Assembly (NCBI GenBank): GCA_904502185.1
Contig: CAJGDX010000068.1
Span: 1-12,030 of the forward strand
DNA: 12,030 nucleotides
Reading direction: 5' to 3'
DNA from: an uncultured Bacteroidaceae bacterium
GTDB taxonomy: Bacteria > Bacteroidota > Bacteroidia > Bacteroidales > Bacteroidaceae
Shown: positions 6,134 through 12,030 of the stretch, one piece after another
How the letters are laid out: the number at the start of each line of letters is the position of its first letter
Position numbering within the stretch: the stretch's first letter is position 1
Made by a program: the position numbers and the translations under genes
The notes under the pieces: model-generated
Databases searched by the model: none
The model's input: the letters and a program-made list of their open reading frames with translations, nothing else
Told to the model about the DNA's origin: nothing

Positions 6134-7195
6134 ATGAGGAGGTACATATTAGGACTGATGCTATGTGCAGCAGCTACAACAGCAACCTATGCACAGACAG
6201 AAGTAAGCGCATATCAGAACGGAAATGCAGACGGCATTACCTACTACCTGCCCAACACAGTGCTTGACATCACACTCGAAGCAGTGGAGATTACACACAC
6301 ACCTGGCGAGTTTAGTGCATATGCCAACAATTACCTGCACATCAGCAACGTAATATCAAAACCAGAAAAATATTGGGAAATAACCTCGGTAAAAGTATCG
6401 CAGAGCGGAATACCCAACCCACAGAAGATGTACACCATCAAGCTGGCAGAAGGCAGCACTGCGTCAAACGTACAACTGAGCAAAGATGGCATACTGCAAG
6501 CTGTAAACACTGTCATCGAAGAACAGCAAGCCGAGAAAAAAGAGAAATCGGTCACAAAAAGAATCGACCCTCAAAACTATCTGACCGAGGAGATACTGCA
6601 AGCCACATCAACAGCCAAAATGGCAGAGCTCACAGCCAAAGAGATATACGAGGTGCGTGCAAGCAAACTCGCCATCACACGCGGCCAGGCAGAGAACATG
6701 CCCAAAGACGGTCTGTCGATGCAGTTGGTGCTTAAAGAGTTGAACATGCAGGAGGAAGCACTTATGAGCCTCTTCACAGGCACCAGCGACACAGTGAAAT
6801 ACACTTGCGACATCAGGTTGACCCCCACAATGGAGAGCGACACCACCAAGGCTATTCTTTTCCGCTTCTCACGCAAACTGGGAATACTGAAAAACGATGA
6901 CCTTGCCGGTTCACCCGTATACTACGACTTCAAGAACCTTTTCAACATCCCCGCACCTGCAGAGGATGGCAAAAAGAAGAAAAAAGCAGCCAAAAAAGAG
7001 GGAATATTCGTAAACATTCCCGGCAAAGCAGAGGTAAAGGTATACACACCCACAGAAACATACTTCGCTGAGGAGCTGCCCTTTGCACAGCTCGGCACCA
7101 CCGAAAGCCTTTCGAGAGAACTTTTCGACAAGAATGCAGCAACCAGGATAATCCTCGACAAAGCAACAGGTGCAGTAGTAAAAATAGAGAAATAA
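6134..7195 (+). CDS. DUF4831 family periplasmic protein
   Basis: A 353-residue exported protein that I assign to DUF4831, a Bacteroidales family of unknown function, from the N-terminal pattern GITYYLPNTVLDITLEAV soon after the signal peptide. The signal peptide is residues 1-20 (MRRYILG, hydrophobic core, cleavage TYA-Q), with no lipobox, so the product is probably periplasmic or loosely envelope-bound. No further membrane segments are visible. Two lysine-rich linkers stand out, around 129-137 (AEKKEKSVTK) and 280-288 (KKKKKAAKK). The latter is unusual in an exported protein and sits between two ordered-looking segments. It is the first gene of the probable operon, directly behind the strong promoter and 29 nt ahead of ffh. 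The family name is likely; the function is unknown. Confidence 0.78.
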   Translation: MRRYILGLMLCAAATTATYAQTEVSAYQNGNADGITYYLPNTVLDITLEAVEITHTPGEFSAYANNYLHISNVISKPEKYWEITSVKVSQSGIPNPQKMYTIKLAEGSTASNVQLSKDGILQAVNTVIEEQQAEKKEKSVTKRIDPQNYLTEEILQATSTAKMAELTAKEIYEVRASKLAITRGQAENMPKDGLSMQLVLKELNMQEEALMSLFTGTSDTVKYTCDIRLTPTMESDTTKAILFRFSRKLGILKNDDLAGSPVYYDFKNLFNIPAPAEDGKKKKKAAKKEGIFVNIPGKAEVKVYTPTETYFAEELPFAQLGTTESLSRELFDKNAATRIILDKATGAVVKIEK

Positions 7196-7224
7196 ATAAC
7201 CACTAACATAAAGAAGATAATAAC

Positions 7225-8544
7225 ATGTTTGAAAATCTTAGCGAACGCCTTGAACGTTCATTCAAAATACTTAAGGGCGAAGGCCGCATCACCGAGATAA
7301 ACGTAGCAGAGACACTGAAAGATGTGCGTAAAGCCCTGCTCGATGCCGACGTAAACTACAAAGTAGCAAAGACCTTCACCGACACAGTGAAGAACAAGGC
7401 TATCGGACAGAACGTACTCACCTCCATCCAGCCCGGACAGTTGATGGTGAAGCTGGTACACGACGAGCTTACAACCCTTATGGGTGGCGAAACAGCCGAA
7501 GTAAACTACGAAGGACACCCCGGAATAATCCTGATGTCAGGTCTTCAGGGTTCGGGTAAGACAACCTTCTCGTCAAAACTGGCTCTCTACCTTAAGAAGA
7601 AGAAAAACAGAAATCCCCTGCTTGTAGCCTGCGACGTCTATCGTCCCGCAGCTATCGACCAGCTGAAAGTGCTTGGCGAGCAGATTGGAATACCCGTATA
7701 CAGCGAGCCCGACTCAAAAGACCCTGTAAACATTGCGCTGAACGCCATCCAGGAGGCTAAGCAGAAGAACTACAACCTGGTAATCATCGACACCGCCGGT
7801 CGTTTGGCTATCGACGAGGCGATGATGCAGGAAATCAGCGCCATCAAGAAGGCTGTAAACCCCACAGAAACGCTCTTCGTTGTAGACTCAATGACCGGTC
7901 AGGATGCAGTGAACACCGCAAAAGAGTTTAACGACCGTCTCGACTTCACCGGAGTAATCCTTACCAAACTTGACGGTGACACACGTGGTGGTGCCGCACT
8001 CTCAATCCGCACAGTCGTAAACAAGCCCATCAAATTCATTGGTACAGGCGAGAAGATGGAAGCCATCGACCAGTTCCACCCCAACCGTATGGCCGACCGT
8101 ATCTTGGGAATGGGTGACGTTGTTTCACTTGTTGAGCGCGCACAGGAGCAGTTCGACGAAGAGGAGGCAAAGAAACTCCAGCGCAAACTCGCAAAGAACC
8201 AGTTCGACTTCAACGACTTCCTTGCACAGATTGCACAGATTAAAAAGATGGGTAACATCAAGGATCTTATGGCTATGATACCCGGTGTAGGCAAGGCCAT
8301 CAAGGACATGGACATCGACGACAATGCATTCAAGAGTGTCGAGGCCATCATCTACTCAATGACTCCCTACGAGCGTGCAAACCCCGACGTAATAAACGCA
8401 TCGCGCCGCGCAAGAATTGCACGAGGCAGCGGTACAGACATTCAGGAGGTTAACCGTCTGATCAAGCAGTTCGAAATGATTCGCAAGACCATGAAGACAG
8501 TAGCCGGCGGCAAGCTCCCCGGAATGCCCCGTTTCAGAAAGTAA
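7225..8544 (+). CDS. ffh: Signal recognition particle protein Ffh (SRP54 homologue)
   Basis: The 439-residue GTPase that binds 4.5S RNA and nascent signal sequences and, with FtsY, delivers ribosomes to the Sec translocon. The N domain is residues 1-95. The G domain shows GLQGSGKTT (106-114), DVYRPAA (137-143), DTAGR (189-193), TKLDGDTRGG (247-256) and GTGEK (273-277). The methionine-rich M domain starts near 327, with the finger-loop region KKMGNIKDLMAMIPG (340-354). The RNA-binding segment SRRARIARGSGT is at 393-404. The C-terminus ends in a basic GGKLPGMPRFRK, normal for bacterial Ffh. All motifs are intact and the length is as expected. It is the second gene of the operon, 24 nt ahead of the thioredoxin lipoprotein gene. 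No 4.5S RNA gene was seen in the window. Confidence 0.98.
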   Translation: MFENLSERLERSFKILKGEGRITEINVAETLKDVRKALLDADVNYKVAKTFTDTVKNKAIGQNVLTSIQPGQLMVKLVHDELTTLMGGETAEVNYEGHPGIILMSGLQGSGKTTFSSKLALYLKKKKNRNPLLVACDVYRPAAIDQLKVLGEQIGIPVYSEPDSKDPVNIALNAIQEAKQKNYNLVIIDTAGRLAIDEAMMQEISAIKKAVNPTETLFVVDSMTGQDAVNTAKEFNDRLDFTGVILTKLDGDTRGGAALSIRTVVNKPIKFIGTGEKMEAIDQFHPNRMADRILGMGDVVSLVERAQEQFDEEEAKKLQRKLAKNQFDFNDFLAQIAQIKKMGNIKDLMAMIPGVGKAIKDMDIDDNAFKSVEAIIYSMTPYERANPDVINASRRARIARGSGTDIQEVNRLIKQFEMIRKTMKTVAGGKLPGMPRFRK

Positions 8545-8568
8545 CAACAAATAAAAAATAATACAACT

Positions 8569-9582
8569 ATGAAAATACTAAACAAATTGGCAGCAGTCGT
8601 GATGGGCGCAGCAATGTTCGCATCATGCACACCCCCTGCACCCACAAGTTATACAGTTACAGGTATCCTTCCCGACTCATCGATGAATGGCAAGGAGGTT
8701 GTTCTGCGCGAGTACTACACAAGAACAGTTATCGCAACAGACACAGCCGAGAACAATAAATTCACATTCGAGGGCGTAGCCGACACTGCAAGATACTGCT
8801 ACGTACAGGTAAAGGGAACAAGAACTGTTGCCGACCTTATTCTTGAGAACGGAGATATAACAATTGACTTCAACGCCGAGAGAGCACTCCCCACAGGAAC
8901 CGGCTACAACGATATTTTGCGCGACATCTATGCAGTATGCGACACAATCGTCGAAGAGAACATGAAGGCTGTATCTGCCGAGTGGTTCGCAAAGCATGGC
9001 AACGACATCATCGGTATCGTACTCTACGATTCACCCCTCTTCTTCACTCTCGATGCCGATACACAGATTGCCACACTCGAGGGACTTGGCGACTTTGTAA
9101 AGAACAGGGATTTTATACAGAAAGAACTTAATCGTCTGAAAGCGCGCAAGGCAACCGAGGTTGGCCAGCCCTACACAGATTTCGAGGGCAAGGATGCAGC
9201 AGGCAACACCGTAAAATTGTCTGACTATGTAGGCAAAGGCAACTATGTGCTCGTAGACATGTGGGCAAGCTGGTGCGGTCCCTGCAAGCGCGAGATTCCC
9301 AATCTTGCCGAGGTACACAACCTTTACAAGGACAAGGGCCTTACAGTGCTTGGTATCTTCGTTTGGGACGACATCAAGAATCTTGAGCCCACACTGAAGG
9401 CCGAGAATGTAACCTGGGCACAGATTATCGATACAGAGAAGGTATCTACAAACATTTATGGTGTAAGCGGCATTCCCTCAATCATGCTCATCGGTCCCGA
9501 TGGAACTATCCTTGAGCGCGACAGGGCTGTACGTGGCGAGAATATGAAGCCTACAATTGAGAAATATTTGCTTAAAAAGTAA
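8569..9582 (+). CDS. TlpA-like thioredoxin-fold lipoprotein with DUF4369-like N-terminus
   Basis: A 337-residue envelope protein. Residues 1-20 form a lipoprotein signal (MFASC, lipidated Cys20) followed by a proline-rich linker. An N-terminal beta-rich domain (about 27-125; [34 protein letters not shown]) resembles DUF4369, commonly fused to TlpA-type domains in Bacteroidetes. The C-terminal AhpC/TSA-thioredoxin domain (about 172-337) carries the active site WCGPC (235-239) and the cis-proline loop GIPS (Pro303). Such proteins act as thiol-disulfide oxidoreductases in the periplasm, usually as reductants of other exported proteins or of c-type cytochrome apoproteins; the partner here is unknown. 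Both catalytic cysteines (236, 239) are present. It lies between ffh and folD, 24 nt after ffh and 10 nt before folD. Confidence 0.92.
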   Translation: MKILNKLAAVVMGAAMFASCTPPAPTSYTVTGILPDSSMNGKEVVLREYYTRTVIATDTAENNKFTFEGVADTARYCYVQVKGTRTVADLILENGDITIDFNAERALPTGTGYNDILRDIYAVCDTIVEENMKAVSAEWFAKHGNDIIGIVLYDSPLFFTLDADTQIATLEGLGDFVKNRDFIQKELNRLKARKATEVGQPYTDFEGKDAAGNTVKLSDYVGKGNYVLVDMWASWCGPCKREIPNLAEVHNLYKDKGLTVLGIFVWDDIKNLEPTLKAENVTWAQIIDTEKVSTNIYGVSGIPSIMLIGPDGTILERDRAVRGENMKPTIEKYLLKK

Positions 9583-9592
9583 AAATATCATT

Positions 9593-10474
9593 ATGCAGAT
9601 AATTGACGGAAAAGCTATTGCAGCTGAAATCAAAAAAGAGATTGCAGCTGAGGTAAACGAAATAGTAGCAAAGGGTGGCAAACGTCCCCATCTTGCAGCC
9701 ATCCTTGTAGGTCACGATGGCGGTAGCGAAACATACGTAGCACACAAGGTACGTGCCTGCGAAGAGTGCGGATTCACATCTACACTTATCCGCTACGAGG
9801 ATGACATCACCGAAGAGACACTGCTTGCAAAGGTAGAGGAGCTTAACAACGACCCCGACATTGACGGATTCATCGTGCAGCTTCCCTTGCCCAAGCACTT
9901 CAACGAGCAGAAGGTAATTGAGGCCATAGACTACCGCAAGGATGTTGACGGATTCCACCCCATCAACGCAGGACGTCTGACAATTGGCCTTCCCTGCTAT
10001 CTGTCAGCAACCCCCAACGGCATACTGGAGCTTCTGCGCCGATACAACATCGACACAAAAGGCAAGAAATGCGTAGTTCTGGGACGCAGCAACATCGTGG
10101 GCAAGCCCGTAGCCAACCTTATGTTGCAGAAAGGCACACCCGGCGATGCAACTGTTACCGTATGCCACAGCCGCACAGCAAATATTGCTGAGGAGTGCCG
10201 CCAGGCAGACATCATCATTGCAGCACTGGGACAGCCCCACTTTGTAAAAGAGGAGATGGTAAAAGAGGGTGCAGTAGTAATTGACGTAGGTACAACACGT
10301 GTTCCCACCACTGAAACAAAATCGGGATTCCGTTTGATGGGTGACGTAGACTTTGCCAACGTATCTCCCAAATGTTCATACATCACTCCCGTCCCCGGCG
10401 GAGTAGGCCCTATGACCATTGTATCGCTTATGCAGAACACACTGCTTGCAGCGAAAAAAGAGATCTATAAGTAA
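9593..10474 (+). CDS. folD: Bifunctional methylenetetrahydrofolate dehydrogenase / cyclohydrolase FolD
   Basis: A 293-residue cytosolic enzyme that oxidises 5,10-methylene-THF with NADP+ and hydrolyses the product to 10-formyl-THF, feeding purine and formyl-methionine synthesis. Active-site features are intact: [17 protein letters not shown] (45-61, Tyr48 and catalytic Lys52), VQLPLP (95-100), DVDGF (117-121), the ATPNG loop (139-143), the Rossmann signature GRSNIVGKP (164-172) and the C-terminal [10 protein letters not shown] (266-275). The [10 protein letters not shown] form in place of PCTP is, to my knowledge, seen in Bacteroidetes FolD. I chose the ATG at 9593 (MQIIDGK) over the in-frame ATG at 9557 because the latter would overlap the preceding gene and add 12 residues not found in the family. 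It is 10 nt after the lipoprotein stop and 8 nt before the next gene. Confidence 0.97.
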   Translation: MQIIDGKAIAAEIKKEIAAEVNEIVAKGGKRPHLAAILVGHDGGSETYVAHKVRACEECGFTSTLIRYEDDITEETLLAKVEELNNDPDIDGFIVQLPLPKHFNEQKVIEAIDYRKDVDGFHPINAGRLTIGLPCYLSATPNGILELLRRYNIDTKGKKCVVLGRSNIVGKPVANLMLQKGTPGDATVTVCHSRTANIAEECRQADIIIAALGQPHFVKEEMVKEGAVVIDVGTTRVPTTETKSGFRLMGDVDFANVSPKCSYITPVPGGVGPMTIVSLMQNTLLAAKKEIYK

Positions 10475-10482
10475 CAGACACT

Positions 10483-11577
10483 TTGAAACTCTCACAAATA
10501 ATAATATGCGCACTACTTGTGGCAGCAACAAACGTTGCAGCGCAGGTGAGTGCGCATTTTTCACGTCTTAACATACTGTTTGCAGGCGACCTTATGCACC
10601 ACGAGAGCCAACTGAAAGCTGCACGACAACCCGATGGTACATACAGTTTCTCATCCACCTATCGCCACATAAAAGAGTATGTAAGCAAGGCAGACATTGC
10701 CATAGCCAACCTCGAAACGACCATTGCAGGAAAGCCATACAGCGGCTACCCGATGTTCTGCGCACCCGACAGTTTCCTCTACGCAGTGCGCGATGCCGGA
10801 TTCGACATTATGCTGCTTGCCAATAACCACTGCCTCGACAGAGGAGGTCGAGGGGTACAGCGCACACTTGCGATGCTCGACTCACTGGGGATAGAACATA
10901 CAGGTGTCTACCGCGACAGCATAGACAGGGCGCAACGCCACCCATATATTCTCCAAAAAAACAACATGCGCATTGCGCTGCTCAACTACACCTACGGCAC
11001 AAACGGAATACCCGTTCCACCACCCTACATTGTCGACCTGATAGACAAAGCGAGGATGGAACGCGACATTGCACACGCACGCAACCTGCGTCCCGACGCA
11101 ATAATAGTCTGCATACACTGGGGCGAAGAGTTCACACATAAAACATCAAAAGAGCAGCGCGAACTGACAGATTGGCTGCTGGAGCAAGGAGTCGACCACA
11201 TAATAGGCAACCATCCGCACGTGCTTCAACCGATGGAGATGCGCAGCGACAGCCTTTCGCCCAAGCGCCACGCAGTTGTATACTCACTTGGCAACCTTGT
11301 ATCGGGAATGTTCGCACGTGGACGCGACGGTGGCGCGATGGTCACACTGAAGATGCAGAAATTCTGTGGCAGCACACGACTGATGCAGATGAAATATCTG
11401 CTCACATGGGTAGCGCGTCCCGGACGCGACAAGGTGAAGAATTTCGAGATTTGGCCCGTTAACAATCACCCACAGGAGATTCCCGCTGTAACAAAGGAGA
11501 AAATGACTGAATTCATTAATGATAGCCGAGAGTTGTTAAAGAACACCGGGGATTATATTAAAGAGGATATTCAGTGA
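10483..11577 (+). CDS. CapA-family metallophosphoesterase-like exported protein, TTG start
   Basis: A 364-residue protein of the PGA_cap/CapA family, a calcineurin-like metallophosphoesterase fold named after the poly-gamma-glutamate capsule protein. Motifs in order: LFAGDLMHH (32-40, metal ligand Asp36), NLETT (76-80), ANNHCLDRG (113-121), HWGEE (212-216), GNHPHVLQ (242-249) and YSLGNLV (267-273). The start must be TTG at 10483: an in-frame TAA lies at 10468 and the next in-frame ATG is inside the first catalytic motif. Using TTG gives a clean signal peptide (MKLSQIIICALLVAA, cleavage near NVAA-QV), so the product is exported. It begins 8 nt after folD. No other capsule pgs/cap genes are present, so a role in poly-glutamate synthesis should not be assumed; a general envelope hydrolase is equally possible. 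Confidence 0.88.
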   Translation: MKLSQIIICALLVAATNVAAQVSAHFSRLNILFAGDLMHHESQLKAARQPDGTYSFSSTYRHIKEYVSKADIAIANLETTIAGKPYSGYPMFCAPDSFLYAVRDAGFDIMLLANNHCLDRGGRGVQRTLAMLDSLGIEHTGVYRDSIDRAQRHPYILQKNNMRIALLNYTYGTNGIPVPPPYIVDLIDKARMERDIAHARNLRPDAIIVCIHWGEEFTHKTSKEQRELTDWLLEQGVDHIIGNHPHVLQPMEMRSDSLSPKRHAVVYSLGNLVSGMFARGRDGGAMVTLKMQKFCGSTRLMQMKYLLTWVARPGRDKVKNFEIWPVNNHPQEIPAVTKEKMTEFINDSRELLKNTGDYIKEDIQ

Positions 11578-11773
11578 ATTATGGTAGCGCCACACGACTC
11601 TATCGTATAACATTACATGGATTTATTTTTTATACAGATTCTGTAGATTAAGGAATATATTTCATAATTTGACATTAGTCCTTGTATTCTACGTTAGAAT
11701 ATATCCTGATATTTTTTAGTTTCTTCGTTTTTGTACGCATAATAGCTTACGAGTCTATCTCTTCTTCAAGTGG
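11578..11773. other. AT-rich non-coding stretch after the operon
   Basis: No gene is supported here. The region is markedly AT-rich and has two small dyads: ACAGA-T-TCTGT (11634-11644) and ATTCTA-CGT-TAGAAT (11686-11700). Neither is GC-rich with a T-run, so I do not see a clear intrinsic terminator for the upstream operon. Confidence 0.5.
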
Positions 11774-12030
11774 AGGAGCTAAGTTGCATTTTTGTAAATG
11801 TCAAGACAATAACAGCATTGGTAACTTAAAATCCATCCGGCACCGTAAGCAGCACAGCGAGAGACCGTCTGTTTTTCGGATTAAGCGTGAAGGTTTGTGC
11901 AAACGAGCGTAACGCAAGTTTACTTGCAAGTTACAAAGCGAGTGCAGCCAAAGCTCGCCAAAGGCAATGACTGTTTGAGTGTGAGTTATACACACGCAGT
12001 GTGGATAACTGAACGAGTTTCGCAGCATCC
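11774..12030. repeat. Hairpin-rich non-coding segment, possible intergenic repeat or structured RNA
   Basis: Five short dyads follow one another: CATTT/AAATG (11787-11800), GTTTG/CAAAC (11893-11904), GTAACGCAAGT with ACTTGC-aa-GTTAC (11909-11934), GCGAG/CTCGC (11938-11958) and an 11-bp inverted repeat (11985-12009). Base composition is more balanced than in the preceding AT-rich stretch. Both strands have open frames of about 75 codons across it, but their products are Cys/Arg/Ser-rich with no domain, which fits a non-coding element better than a gene. The type (dispersed repeat, RNA gene or replication-related site) cannot be decided here, and the right end may lie outside the window. Confidence 0.45.
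11985..12009. repeat. Inverted repeat with DnaA-box-like arms
   Basis: Arms GTTATACACAC (11985-11995) and GTGTGGATAAC (11999-12009) are reverse complements except for one base, with a 3-nt GCA spacer. The left arm contains TTATACACA and the right arm, on the minus strand, TTATCCACA; both fit the DnaA-box consensus TTATNCACA. It may be a pair of opposed DnaA sites, or simply an RNA hairpin. Confidence 0.6.

Noticed and set aside
11682..11912. Possible small protein (76 codons, rightward) with a hydrophobic N-terminus
   Set aside because: It needs a TTG start, crosses from the AT-rich stretch into the hairpin-rich segment, and its second half is an Arg/Ser-rich string overlapping an equally long frame on the other strand. 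Coding is not supported.
11801..12028. Possible 75-codon leftward gene
   Set aside because: It covers the run of hairpins and the DnaA-box-like repeat, is rich in Cys/Leu/Arg without a domain, and no promoter or partner gene is visible. A non-coding element read in frame is more likely.
1..12030. CRISPR array, tRNA, rRNA, transposase or phage genes
   Set aside because: No regularly spaced direct repeats, no tRNA-like cloverleaf or rRNA sequence, and no transposase, integrase or phage protein motifs were seen on either strand.

Overview
The window looks like chromosomal DNA from the order Bacteroidales (Bacteroides, Prevotella or Barnesiella type). The grounds are promoter-like motifs of the Bacteroidetes form TTTG-N19-TAnnTTTG, A/T-rich translation starts with almost no Shine-Dalgarno sequences, and families such as DUF4831 and TlpA-like lipoproteins with a DUF4369-like N-terminus. 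I cannot name the genus from sequence alone.

Left part (1-4794). The window opens inside the 3' end of a WecA/TagO-type polyprenyl-phosphate sugar-1-phosphate transferase, read rightward. A convergent family 2 glycosyltransferase follows, and a symmetrical hairpin lies between the two. These look like the edge of a surface-polysaccharide region. After a 326-bp gap come two leftward genes, an NhaC-type Na+/H+ antiporter and a small lipoprotein, probably co-transcribed. A 91-bp intergenic region divides them from a rightward, secreted GH5 glycoside hydrolase.

Middle (4795-5959). An ECF-type sigma factor is followed by a 61-residue (or 59-residue) soluble protein of unknown function. The unit ends at a strong intrinsic terminator formed by a perfect 30-bp palindrome. 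No membrane anti-sigma factor is visible.

Right part (6068-11577). A textbook promoter at 6068-6098 precedes five closely spaced rightward genes (gaps of 29, 24, 10 and 8 nt): a DUF4831 periplasmic protein, the signal recognition particle GTPase Ffh, a TlpA-like thioredoxin lipoprotein, FolD (one-carbon metabolism) and a CapA-like metallophosphoesterase with a TTG start. This is probably one operon mixing housekeeping functions (protein targeting, folate) with envelope proteins.

The last 450 bp carry no convincing gene. An AT-rich stretch leads into a segment (about 11774-12030) with a run of short hairpins, ending in an almost perfect inverted repeat whose arms are DnaA-box-like 9-mers. This is the least explained part of the window. 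Most of the rest is conventional, and I did not find clear evidence for a new multi-gene system.
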